Shown here: in pieces, positions 11,761 through 22,690 of the stretch
How positions within the stretch are numbered: position 1 is the stretch's first letter
Layout: each line of letters begins with the position of its first letter
Origin: Cephalotus follicularis
Lineage: Eukaryota > Streptophyta > Magnoliopsida > Oxalidales > Cephalotaceae
Assembly: GCA_001972305.1 (NCBI GenBank)
Contig: BDDD01000019.1
Coordinates: 230,292 to 294,291, forward strand
Direction: 5' to 3'
DNA length: 64,000 nt
Position numbers and translations under genes: made by a program
The notes under the pieces: generated by a model
Database searches by the model: none
What the model saw: only the letters and a program-made list of their open reading frames with translations
Told to the model about the DNA's origin: nothing

Positions 11761-12911
11761 GTCTTTTATGTAAGAACTGTCTTTTTGCCTTTTGAGAGAT
11801 TTCAAGTATCTTGAACATAAAATAAACTTTTTAAAAGCAAATATGTTATCATAAAAGCTAGGATTGAGACTAAAACTGTCACACCCCGTATTTCCATTCA
11901 CGTACAATGGACCAGCATATGTGGTGATATCAGAAATTAAGCATAAAATAATATCCCAACATTTCAATTTCAAATCATAATTAAAAATTGCGGAAGCATT
12001 CTATAAGCCGGAATATAAAAATAATCTGTCCGCACGCATCCCATACTACGTACGGGTAAAACCACAATTATCCTTACATAAAAGGAAAATACAACACTAC
12101 GAGGTATGAACCGTTAAATCTCAAATTACAATACAACATCATAAATAATCAACCTTAAATCAAAATAAGAAGCTCTCCTAGCTTCAGCAGCAGTCTCCAA
12201 AAGTCCTTGCTTAATCTGAAATTGTAGGGTAGTTTAACACTGCAAACACACTTAGGTGGTGTTCTGGCCAACTCCTGGCACTCAGAATCACATACCCGTA
12301 GTCAGTGACAACCTCCGTCACCAAACCACGGCACTCATACACAATCAATACAATCAATTCAAGAATAATATTACATATATCATCAATATGCAATAGAAAG
12401 TAGTTTTCTTTAGAAACTATAACACTTCACTTATCGTACCTCTCTCTGGAGGAAAACAACATCACTTAAATAGTGGTTTCCAATTTGGGAAACAAAACAG
12501 TAAGTACCTCTCATATAGGAGGAAAAATCAGTAGTTAATTTGGCAATAATCATTCACTTGAAAATGATAGTTTGATTTCATAAATTGGATACATAGTCCA
12601 TAGTTGGTTTCAATCATTGAAATACATGTGGTGGTGGTGACACCAAAACAGTTTATAATACTGTGACAGTAGCACATTCAGTAACACTTATCATAAGTCA
12701 ATAATTCTTGCAATAAGAGTTTTCACTTGAAAATGGTGTTTAAAACCATGCATTGTGCATATAGTACATAATTCGTTCGATCATTGTAATACAAGTAGTA
12801 GTGATGTTAAATAACATCAAACAGTATATACTAGATGGTGGTAGCATATACAATTCAATAACAATAACAAACAGTAACAATTCAATCAATGTATGAATTT
12901 TCTACCCAGAA

Positions 12912-12982
12912 CAGTCGGCTGCCATGAAGAACCAGTCGACTGTTGGGTTGAGTAGTCGACTGCTTTGGGTGCCAGTCCACTG
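12912..12982. repeat. CAGTCGACTG array, S2 downstream cluster, four monomers
   Basis: Monomers start at 12912 (CAGTCGGCTG), 12933 (exact), 12953 (TAGTCGACTG) and 12973 (CAGTCCACTG), with steps of 21, 20 and 20 bp. S1 has six monomers at the matching place, so monomer number has changed while the spacing has stayed. Confidence 0.9.
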
Positions 12983-13999
12983 CCTCTTCCCAGAAAATGC
13001 AGAAATAGCAAGTCATGTAATGCTAATTCAATTCCCAATCAATTCAATACATGTAATTATGCAGAAAATAAACATACATAATATGCATACTCATATCTTC
13101 CATGACATATCATTACCCCTACCTCAAATCGCTATGCCAAGATCAATTGAGTTTGATCTTTCTCTTTGAGTTCCAAGTCACTTTCACCAATCACTCTTTC
13201 AATTTCCAGTAGAACCAATCTATGCATGTTTGTTTATGAATACATGCATCAATATCAGTAGGTTTCAATAACAATTCCAATAATAGCTTGATCATCAAGT
13301 GTTCTAAGTCTTAACTCCCATTTCAGATTTCCTTTGAATTTCATGTCAAGTATCATTCAATTTAGGATTCATGGATCTAATTTGTTTGACAGTAGGTATA
13401 TCCATACTTAGGAACCATTAAACATATATCATAACACTAACAACAATTTAAAATCTATTCTAGGGGTTATAATCACCATTTACATTTGATCCACTTACTA
13501 CCTCCATTTCAATTCCAAGGTTGTTAATCCTAATCCATTAACATAAAATATTTAACATTCCTAGTCACATTTTATCAACATAACAACAAGAATTTCGGAT
13601 CAAGGACTTACCAAGATTCTAAAGCCTCAAAGTCCTCCTTTCTTAGCTTTCTAACATCTCCAATGCAAGCCTTCCACAATCCTTAGTAACTCTCACTTCA
13701 CTCTGTGTTTCTAACACTCAAACAACATTCCCTCAGCAGATATAACTCTCAAGAACCTCTGAATTCGTCAGATTTGTTACCTACTCACATGCACTCACAT
13801 TTTTCTTTCATTCTTTCCACCACATGCCTCCCTCACTTCCACTTTCTCTCATTAATTATCAATTTGGTGGTTGGTGGTCTGCAGAGAACATGCAAACATT
13901 CCACTTTTCCATGTTCTGGCAGATGGTGAGACATAAGTGCCATTATCCCATCTGTCCTTCTTGTCCCTGCACATGCCAGGAATCTGTCCTGGAGCAAAC

Positions 14000-14079
14000 C
14001 AGTCGACTGGAATTAGTGGGCAGTCGACTGCCTTCTTCACGTGACAAACAGTCGACTGTTGCTCTATGATAGTCGGCTG
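14000..14079. repeat. CAGTCGACTG array, S2 upstream (U3) cluster, four monomers
   Basis: Exact monomers are at 14000, 14021 and 14049, with TAGTCGGCTG at 14070; steps 21, 28 and 21 bp. The matching cluster in S1 has steps 21, 27 and 21. Confidence 0.9.
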
Positions 14080-14265
14080 TTTGGGTTAGATTAGGGTTTC
14101 CTAGTCTTTGATACTTCACCAATTGCATATCAATTCACCCCAAACATTTACCAATCATAGAAATTAGTATAATTGGATAAATAACTCAATTAAAATGTAT
14201 ATTTTATTTCAAAATTGGATCAATATACATTAATCGAAGTTACGGTTATTACAAAAACGTCAACA

Positions 14266-15223
14266 GTTATGGTTGAGACCTAGCGGCATAACCCATTCAT
14301 AATCTTCATTTCCGTCATGAAGCATTATGGGTGTAGGCCACATATATTATGGATATGGAATCCTCCCTTTTTGGGTGACCTACGGGCATCACCGCATTGT
14401 GGAGTGATATGGATATGGCATGGTTATGGCATAGATCGCACATATCTCTGTTATGGTACGAGCTAGTACCTTTCGAGACTAGTATTATGGTATAGATTAT
14501 GTGGCCGGTGTTACCCTATGCTCTACACGGCTATGATACAGAGGATGTATAGATGGTGGAGGTATGATCTTGGGCCATAGAGGCAAAGGAGTACTCAACC
14601 CTATGGATTGGTTGTCCCCATGGATGGTTATGGATTGCTTTTATGGAGTGTCTGCAAGCCTATGGCCTTTGATGTGATGGGGATTAGCAAAGTGTACCAC
14701 CACTCAGGGACGGTTGGTGTGCTGACGCTGTCCATAATTGGCATTCACACATATAACATGTCATGCATATATGTATGTTATATCTGCTACATTTCATAGC
14801 ATATAGTATAGCCTACACAACCATGGGTTGCTGACCCATTCTCGTAATGGGTCAGGTACAGGTGATGCATCACTGTGAAGTAGCTCGAGATGGATCGGAC
14901 ATCGCATGTAGTTTTTGGATGACGTCTCTGATTATTTTTATCTACCTTGTGTATATGATTTAGATGCATAAGAGACACTTTGTATTCCAGCAATTGACCT
15001 GCCGGGTTGTGGCAGCGCCTAAGATATATGTATAGAATGTTATGGAAGTGGTTACAGCTATCTATGTGAATGTTGAATGTGTTATCTTCCGCATGCATAT
15101 GGTATTTAAAGTTTTAAATTTGTACCGTATTTTGGTGTATGATGCCACGTATGTGTTGGATCATATAGATGGACCTACCACATGTCGAGCCTTGGGGTCT
15201 TCCTTGGGGTTCGGGGCGTGGCA
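14266..15223 (+). repeat. Gyp-A 5' LTR, distal part only
   Basis: It runs parallel to 24072-25042 of the 3' LTR, for instance GTTATGGTTGAGACCTA at 14266 and 24074, and both copies end TTGGGGTTCGGGGCRTGRCA in form. Only the last 958 bases remain; the promoter and the TCGA array region are missing because SIRE-1 joins here. Confidence 0.85.
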
Positions 15224-15230
15224 GTTTAGG

Positions 15231-15243
15231 TTGTATCAGAGAC
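15231..15243 (+). other. Gyp-A primer-binding site
   Basis: TTGTATCAGAGAC lies 8 bases after the LTR end and resembles the TGGTATCAGAGCC site complementary to initiator methionine tRNA used by most chromoviruses. It differs at three positions, in keeping with an old element. Confidence 0.65.
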
Positions 15244-15388
15244 ACCGTATGTTGTCTATTCAAGGATAGGATCCTTGTCCATTGGAATGAAGAGATATGG
15301 ATAAGATTGTTGTTATTGGAATTGAGTGATAGTGATAAGTTTGTTGGTTGTTGCATATGTATTGGAATTATTGTTATAAATTGGATAG

Positions 15389-16770
15389 TTGACTTTTGCC
15401 TCTTATACACGGTATATATGGAAGGTCGAAGGAGGGGAGCGGCAGGAGAAGCTAAGGCAGGGTCGTCGACTAGACGTACCCGAGCCAGTAGAGAGGTTAA
15501 AGAACAAGAGGAAAAAAAATGTGAGCAAAGAAGTAGATTTTGTTGCTCTCGGACAAAGGGAACCTAGAGGTTTTATAAGGAAGATGTATAACATGATGAA
15601 CCGAATTAATGAATTTATGCGGTGGCATGTGGCTACAGATAAGCAAACTGCAGCTACAAGGCCGGTTAGGCGTGCAACAGAGGCACAAGAGCAGACCCCG
15701 GTTGTAAGGCTCTCTAGGCATGCTGAAGCACCAAGGAGACCAGTTGACCTACCTAAACCGAGGGAGGATCCCTTATTCAGGTTTTTGAGGTTAAATCCTC
15801 CAGATTTTACAGGGGACCCTGATGTTGTTACTTTGAGTAATGGCTTATGCAGATGAGGAAAATCTTCTGAGTTTTGAGATGTTCAGATTCTGAGAAAGTT
15901 ATCTTCGGCACTTATATGCTACAGGGCAAAGCAGAACATTGGTGGAACATGGTTGCTCCCTCTTGGGAGAAAAATGGGATACCAAATTCATGGGACATGT
16001 TTAGAACAGAGTTCGGCGAGCAGTATTATCTTGAGGCCAAAGTTGATAAGAGAAAGGCTGAATTTCTGCGCTTAACCCAAGGTAACATGACTTAAGCCTA
16101 ATATTAATCCAAATTTGTTGAATTATCAAGGATAGCTCCGTATATGGTTGGCACCGAAACAAGAAAGGCTAAGAAGTTTCTTGGTGGCCTCAGACCTGAT
16201 ATCAACCAGAGGCTAGTATCGCTCAGACTAGGATCTTTCTTTGAGTTGGCTAGCAGAGCCAGAGATATTGAGGTGGTATCAGAGGAGTTGCATAATTTTC
16301 GGATTCAAACTAGTAGTAGCAGACCTGCTTCTTCAAGATGACAGCCGGGGAGGAGTTCTGGGAGCAGTAATAAGTCCTAGAGATCCAGGAACAGTAGTCC
16401 TAATCAGGGTGGATCACCTCAGAGTGTCGGTAGTCCGCCCAGTTGTTCTGGCCAGAGAGGTCAGTCCAGAGGGTCACAACGGATGGGTAAAGGTCATAGC
16501 TCCCAGTATAGGCGCAGAGGATAGGATTCTCAGCAGAGGAGCTAGGGGCTGTAGGGAAACCACTCTAGACTTTCCAGTGGTGGAAGTTAGGCTTCCTTTG
16601 ATCCGTGCCTGCACTGTGGACTCGCAAATCACACATCGGATGATTATTAGTGGAGAGCTGGGAAATGCAATGTATGTAGGGCTTCTGATCACATAGCTAG
16701 GGAGTGCCCTCATGATAGATATGGTTCAGGGAGTCATCTAGGGCAGAGTTCAGGTCAATCTCAGAGAGGT
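15389..16770 (+). pseudogene. Gyp-A gag with zinc knuckle (broken)
   Basis: The capsid protein is seen in pieces. The first frame (15389-15856) has a basic N-terminus and ends in FLRLNPPDFTGDPD, a usual Gypsy gag start block. The next frame (from 15874) has YMLQGKAEHWWNM and FLRLTQGNMT, the retrotransposon gag core. The third (16144 on) has FLGGLRPDINQRL. A zinc knuckle with the CX2CX4HX4C pattern (CNVCRASDHIAREC) is at 16666-16707. At least two frameshifts and several stops separate the pieces. The start codon is not certain. Confidence 0.8.
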
Positions 16771-16949
16771 TTTCATTAGAACCTGAGTGTTGGTCCCCAA
16801 CAGGGCCGTGGTTCTGAACAATAGCACCAGGTCCGTCCTAGTACCAGTTCGCCTTCAGTAATAGGGAGAGATCGGGTGAAACAGCCTATGGGATTGACAC
16901 CTACCGTGTAGGGTTGGGTATATGCCATGGATCAGGGGGCCGTAAGAGG

Positions 16950-17270
16950 ATGTACATTGGTGATAGGAGGAACTATTTGTATCTCTTAGCATATGGCACA
17001 GACTCTCATAGATTCAGGCTCATCCCATTCATAAATTGCATCACATTTTATTTGCTATTTTAATGTAGAGTCTGAGCCATTGCCTTTTGTGATGGAGGTT
17101 AGTACCATAGTGGGAGAGTCTATTATTTCAAAATGGGTGTGCAAGTTTTGCGTTTTAGAGATCGCCGACCGTGTTTTGCTAGCAGATCTTATAGTGTTAC
17201 CGATGGATGAGCTGGATGTGATCCTTGGGATGGATTGGTAACAACACATTATGCCCATGTGGATTGTTAC
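16950..17270 (+). pseudogene. Gyp-A aspartic protease (broken)
   Basis: The retropepsin cleaves the gag-pol polyprotein. The active-site block reads TLIDSGSSHS at about 17002-17030 (DSG in place of the more usual DTG), followed by a stop where FI is expected. The C-terminal block VILGMDWL is at about 17219-17241 and is followed by another stop. Only a remnant is left. Confidence 0.75.
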
Positions 17271-17411
17271 GGGTAGGTCGTGACCTTCAGTATGCCAGGA
17301 AAATCTCAGTTTCAGTTTATTGGGACCTTAGAGCACCAGTCAGTTCAGATGATATCGGCCCTTCATGCTGATAGGCTTATGAGATAGGGTTGCGGTGGTT
17401 TCCTGGCGCAC

Positions 17412-20400
17412 GTGACGGATAGCAGTAAATGGGTGCCGAGGTTAGAGGATTTTCTAGTTGTTTGTGAATATCTGGATGTATTCCCATATGAGTTGACATC
17501 CTTATCGCCAGAAAGGGATACAGAGTTTGTGATTGATTTTCTTCCAGGGACGACACCAATATGGAGAACTACTTATCGTATGGCCCCTCCTGAGTTGAAA
17601 GTTCAGTTATAGGAGTTACTCAATAGTGGTTTTATCAGACTGAGTGTTTCCCCTTGGGGGGCACCTATCTTGTTTGTTAAGAAAAAGGATGGATCCCTTC
17701 GAATGTGTATCAATTATCGGTAGCTCAACAGGGCTACTGTTAAGAATAAGTACCCGTTGCCGCATATCAATGAGTTGTTTGATCAGTTGAGAGGTGCATC
17801 AGTGTTCTCTAAGTTGGATTTGAGATCAGGATATCATCAGATCAGGGTTAGAGCGGAAGAAATTCCAAAGATAGCTTTCAGGTCAAGGTATGGGCACTAT
17901 GAGTTTGTTGTGATGCCATTTGGGGTGACCAATGCCCCTGTCACATTCATGAGTCTGATGAACAGGGTGTTCAGCCCGTATCTCGACCAGTTCATCATCA
18001 TCTTCATTGATGATATCTTAGTGTATTCCAGGAGTATGGAGGTGTTAGATTAGGGGTGTCCCTGCATGCCACGAGGTGGCTCTACATAAATATATATGTA
18101 TGTATGCGATGCACTCCTATACAATCTGAATTCCTTTTCGTGTTTTATAGTGCATATTCAATCAACAATGGCAACCCTCTATATGTATATCCCAAACCAT
18201 CTTAAACGGATCGTGTGATCACCATGTCATCCGAGTACACATATACTGCCCTGTTGTTCGAGGGGTTGGATCTCATTCCTGAGAGGTTATGAGAATGAGA
18301 TCTTTACTCCCTTCTGACAGAACGTTCCAAGGCATAGGTTCACTTTCTTAGGGCAATTGTTGAACCGTAATGACTTGATGTATTATGCTTGCTCCCGAGG
18401 AATGTGGAGGATGGACCATCTCATTACCATTTGGATTTATCCTAAAGCATAATGCGGGGTTCGTGCTAAGGAGCATAAGACTGAACAGACCCACCATAGG
18501 AAACCTATTTGAAAAGGCATACCTATGTCAATAGGATTCCTATAGTCTCGGTAGTGTATAGTCTATGGTGACTAGTAGACCATTCATGGAGCAACGTTGT
18601 ATCGTTAGACTTGACCGGCTGGCATACATTGTGTCGTAACTGCTTGGCTTGGATTTCCGCTTTCCACAGCACTAGCCACGTGCCTGCAAAAGGGTTGTCT
18701 TCGGGCCTTGCGGGAGCTTCATTGTGATGTATGGGCGACTTCACAATAAGGGATTGTCACACCCGTATGCAGGGTGATCGGCTCTATATTATTTGTGTCC
18801 AGTGAGATTCATAAAACCCTGATCAAGTATAGGCATACCGAAAACGGGGTTTCCGGGGAGGTCTGCCAAACGTCTCAATGTGTACGTGAATTTATAGTTA
18901 TCGCGACTTTACCTAGGGGTGACATTATTTCGAACCCTAGGTCGCGGTTAAAGCCAAGTATGACGTAGGATTCATGACACATATGACGCTGACTGAATAA
19001 AGTACTGTTTTAACCGGATGTCGACTTATAGACGTAGTTGATTCTACGGATCCGGGGGGTGATGGGATTCACACCGGGGCTGTTTTAATAGTCGGGGACT
19101 ATTGGGATAACCGTACCATAACTCATGGGATGTTTTGAGAAATTTATAGTCGTACCTGATTCAAACCGGGCTTTCGGGTCCCACCTGATTATTGGAAAAG
19201 CGATGCATGTTACACACATGCTAGCTTGGCAGGAAATCTAGTTTTAACTAGTATATATTAATTTGGCATTAGTGGGTTATTTATTAATTTAAATTTACCA
19301 CCGTATTGTCAAATTGATATATTAAGAGAAACCATAGTGGGAGTATGTTTTGCATACCTTGTGCGGGGCACATAATATAAACCAAGAGAGATTTAATGTT
19401 ATAATAAAAGAGAAAGGGACACATGGCAAATTAGCGCCTTGTACGCCCTAACAGGGGAGAAATCGCACGGCTTTGTGTGCAGCGTTAAGCGACGTGATCC
19501 GGCCCGAGAAGACGATGCTGTGGGCATCGGTCGCCGGCTATGGAGGTGTGCTTTCATCCACGTTACACCTCTCTATCTTCTCTCTTCATTTTCTCTTCTC
19601 TCTCTCTGGTTTTTCCCGACGCGTTTTTCGCGTCTCCCACTGCCGGCCTTATCTTCTGCTGCCGGTGGTCTTGGTAGGTGGAGCCATGCTTGGCTCTGCC
19701 TATTTTGGCCCTAGACTAGGTGTATTCTGGTGCATTTTCAGCTAGTTTTGTGCATCTGAGTCGACCTTGGCAACTCAGTGCGTTGTGTGCTGTGACTCGG
19801 TGTTCTGCGCCGATTCATGACAAGTCTTGCATTGCGTTGTGTTGGTCGTGCTTTGTAGGTGCCAGTTGTGGCGGTGCGGTGTCACGGTGAAGCTGTTTTC
19901 CCCGGGCGGGTTGACTCGACGCCGTCTGTTTGCCTACCAGTGGCTTTATCAGGTGTTTGTGGCCCACATAAATCACCGCCGATCAATGACGCATTGACCG
20001 AGTCACACTGAGTCCGAACACAGTGAGTAACCGCCGTTGTTCGCCGTGTTCCGGGGCACTTCTCGGTGTGTCTCCGCCAAAAATGGGTCGAGTGGATTTT
20101 TTAGAGTCCGTTGGTGTCTTGGTTGACTTTTTTGTGGAATGGTCGGAAACCGGCGATGGAGCCGGTAACCGACAGTTGCTCCGGCAAGCGTGTATCGGCA
20201 AAGTGATGGAGCCGCCAACGTTGGTATGGTTCCTAATCTTATGTTTTTGTTGTTTACCTAATTGGTTTCGGTTAAGTGGATTTATCCTTGACTGTTTTGT
20301 TTTGTTCGATTGAATATTAAACGGAGATCCTAGGCGCATAGATTTTGGGAGTAAGATGTAAGTGTGACCTTGACTTCGTGTCTTAGTGGATTTTGAAAAA

Positions 20401-20834
20401 TTTAAATTATACACACTTGCATCCTAGACCCAAAATCTACCGGGACCCTTCCCAGGTTCCAATAGGAGGAGCATAAGGAACATTTGCACTTTGCATTGTA
20501 GATTCTGAGAGATCATCGGTTGTATTCCAAGTTTAGCAAATGTGAATTCTTGTTGTCAGAGGTGGCTTTTCCGGGACATGTCATTTCCAGTGCTGGTTTG
20601 TTAGTGGGTCCAACAAAGATAGAAGCAGTAAGGGCCAACAAACCTGTCTGAAGTACGTAGTTTCTTAGGCATAATGGGATATTACCGCCGCTTTGTTGAA
20701 GGGTTTTCTCAAATAGCCACTCCTTTGACCAGATTGATGTAGAAGAAAATAGTGTTTGTTTGGATGACAGTTGTGAGCAGAGCTTCCAGGATTTGAAGCA
20801 TCGCTTGATTACCGGGCCAATCTTTGCCTTGCCA
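17412..20834 (+). pseudogene. Gyp-A reverse transcriptase, split by a solo Copia LTR
   Basis: The enzyme copies element RNA into DNA. Blocks seen are [64 protein letters not shown] and MPFGVTNAP. The active site FIDDILVYS is at about 18004-18030. The frame is interrupted at 18042 by 2.4 kb of Copia LTR and resumes at 20465 with EHKEHLHFALQ, then [13 protein letters not shown]. Stops after KVQL and after INYR replace glutamine codons (CAG to TAG). Confidence 0.9.
18043..20464 (+). mobile_element. Solo LTR of a Tork-like Copia family, inserted in the Gyp-A reverse transcriptase
   Basis: It starts TGTTAGATT like the LTR at 54399 and shares its middle part (ACCCACCATAGGAAACCTATT, then GGTAGTGTATAG) with 25900-26419 and 54780-55560. 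The duplication GGAGG is at 18038-18042 and 20465-20469, so the insertion is exact and 2422 bp long. The right terminus reads AATA rather than CA. A TATA-like site near 19373 (ATAATATAAACC) precedes a GC-rich leader (19430-20330). No TCGA array is evident in it. ORFs of up to 143 codons in the leader have no recognisable domain. Confidence 0.85.
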
Positions 20835-21360
20835 TAGGGTAATGAGGATTTCGTGGTATACAGCGATATGTTAGGTAATGGTTTGGGTTGTGTCTTAATG
20901 CAATATGGGAAGGTTATTGCCTATGCCTCAAGTAAGTTGAAGCCTTATGAGGTGAACTACCCCACTCATGATCTGGAGTTGGCAGCATTAGTCTTTACAC
21001 TACGCAAGTGGAGACATTATTTGTATGACACAAAGTTTGTAGCGTACACAGATCACAAGAGCTTGAAGCATCTTTTCTCTCAGAAGGACCTGAATATGAG
21101 ACAAAGGAGGTGGATGGAGCTGCTTAATGATTTCAACTGCAAGATACAGAACCATCAAGGCAAGGATAATGTGGTGGCGGAAGCTTTGAGTCACCGATTA
21201 GCTTGCTTGGCGGTTTCCCAGATTCAAGCATTGCCATGGTTGATGGACAGCATCAGAGAGGCTCAGGCGATGGATGGAGGTTTGCTTAAGGATGCATTGG
21301 CTGGTCAAGGTGGATTGAAGCTTGAATTCTCGATACATGGTGATGGTTTGATCAGATTTT
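20835..21360 (+). pseudogene. Gyp-A RNase H and connection to integrase
   Basis: RNase H removes the RNA strand after reverse transcription. The 169-codon frame 20853-21362 has [51 protein letters not shown] and [11 protein letters not shown], the standard Gypsy RNase H series. It then reads [14 protein letters not shown], where ADALSR is usual. A stop at 21360 replaces the usual codon before GRVC. Confidence 0.9.
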
Positions 21361-22649
21361 AGGGTAGGGTTTGCTTTCCTAACAGTAAGGAAATGAAGGA
21401 TGAGCTATTGTCAAAGGCTCATCGCTCCAGTTTCTCAGTGCATTCAGGCAATACCAATATGTACAGAGACCTGGATCTTACATATTGGTGGAATAATATG
21501 AAGAGGGAGATAGGAGAGTATGTTTCTGCCTACCTAGTATGTTAGCAAGTCAAGGCGCCAAGCTGGAATGCTTCAGCTGTTGCCAGTGCCACAATGGAAA
21601 TGGGAGCATATCACGAGGGATTTTGTGACGGGATTGCGACAGACGACAGGTAACCATGATGCCATATGGGCTATTGTTGATCGTTTCACAAATTTTTCCC
21701 ATTTTCTACCGATCAAGACGACCTATTCTTTGGAACGGTTAGCATCTCTGTATGTTGGGGAGATTGTGAGACTCCATGGAGTACCAGTTAGTGTTGTTTC
21801 TGATAGAGACCCGCGGTTCACTTCCAAATTTTTGAAAAGAATGCAGACAGCTTTCGGTACTTAGCTGAGTTTTAGTACGGCTTTTCACCCACAGACAGAT
21901 GGTCAGTCTGAGATGATGATTCAAACACTTGAGGATATGCTTCGGGCATGTGTGGTAGATTGGGGTTGCAGTTGGGATGAACATGTACCTTTCGTGGAGT
22001 TCTCTTATAATAACAGTTATCATGCCAGCGGTATAGCACCGTTTGAAGCTCTTTATGGATGGAAATGCAGGACTCCAATATGTTTGTGTGAGGTAGGTGA
22101 GCAGAGTCTCCTAGGGCCAAAGCTTACGCAAGAAACTACAGAGAAGGCCAAGGTTATCAGGGAAAGGCGTCTAACGGGTCAGAGTCGGCAGAAGAGTTAT
22201 GTTGACCATCATCGCGGGATCTACAATTCTCAGTGAGTGATCATGTTTTCCTGAAAGTCCCATCGACAAAAGGAATTATGAGGTTTGGAAAGAAAGGGAA
22301 GTTAGCTCCATGGTTTATAGGATATTTTGAGTTCCTTGAGAAGGTAGGTACAGTCGCCTAAAGACTTACCTTACCTCCCAGCTTATCAAAGGTGCACAGT
22401 GTATTTCATGTGTCGATGCTGAGGAAGTATCACCCAGATCCTTCACATGTATTGCGGTATGAATCGTTGGATCTGAGGACGGATATGAGTTTTGAGGAGA
22501 CACATGTTCATATTCTTGACCACCGAGTCAAGCAGCTATGAAACAAGTAAATTGCTTTGGTTAAGGTATTATGGCAATATCACAGGCTCGAGGAAGCAAC
22601 ATGGGAGCGTGAGGATGGCATGAGAGCTTTGTATCCTTATTTGTTTTGA
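21361..22649 (+). pseudogene. Gyp-A integrase and chromodomain-type C-terminus (broken)
   Basis: Integrase inserts the cDNA; the C-terminal chromodomain of this clade is thought to steer it to marked chromatin. The zinc-binding part reads KAHRSSFSVHSG and YWWNNMKREI. The catalytic core has WEHITRDFVTGL (21568 on), SDRDPRFTSKF and HPQTDGQSE near 21895. Near the end come FHVSMLRKYHPDPSHV and LVKVLWQYHRLEEATWERE, then YPYLF and a stop at about 22649. Stops and a frameshift near 22236 break it. Confidence 0.85.
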
Positions 22650-22690
22650 TCCTAGGGAATCTTGGGACGAGATTTCTCTAAGGAGGGGAG

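Larger units (their letters stand above)
11877..14253 (-). mobile_element. Solo LTR S2, same family as S1
   Basis: A TG...CA LTR of 2377 bp on the minus strand (start TGTAATAACCGTAA, end GGGGTGTGACA) with target duplication AAAAC on both sides (11872-11876 and 14254-14258). It has no internal region. Its sequence parallels S1 along most of its length, with a shorter stretch around 12230-12330. The promoter-like minus-strand TTATATC is at about 13738-13746. It sits inside the SIRE-1 5' LTR and is therefore younger than SIRE-1. Confidence 0.9.
4473..14265 (-). mobile_element. SIRE-1: SIRE/Maximus-type Copia element, degenerate, 3' end missing
   Basis: On the minus strand the order is 5' LTR, gag with a CCHC knuckle, protease remnant, integrase, reverse transcriptase, RNase H, then an extra ORF. 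Integrase before reverse transcriptase marks Copia; the gag type and the ORF behind pol mark SIRE. The 5' LTR is split by S2 (11877-14253); its outer 12 bases are at 14254-14265 and end in TGTTGAC when read on the minus strand. The 3' LTR is absent: element sequence stops near 4472 against LTR-E1. The bases beyond 14265 continue as the Gyp-A LTR, so SIRE-1 landed in that LTR. Frameshifts and stops occur throughout. Confidence 0.85.
10960..14265 (-). repeat. SIRE-1 5' LTR, split by solo LTR S2
   Basis: The two parts are 10960-11876 and 14254-14265; the inner boundary is approximate and no clear primer site is visible. On the minus strand it starts TGTTGACGTTTT, and its U3 carries a dense TCGA-core array (11357-11760). 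The promoter TATATAAAGG follows, then a leader that ends near 10960. Confidence 0.75.

Noticed and set aside
12720..13100. Possible tRNA or snRNA genes in the solo LTRs
   Set aside because: No A/B box pair, cloverleaf or USE/TATA pattern could be found here or elsewhere in the window.
19439..20414. Several ORFs of 71-143 codons in the GC-rich Copia LTR leader, a possible host gene
   Set aside because: No recognisable domain, frames on both strands equally long, and the exact LTR boundaries with a GGAGG duplication place them inside the LTR.
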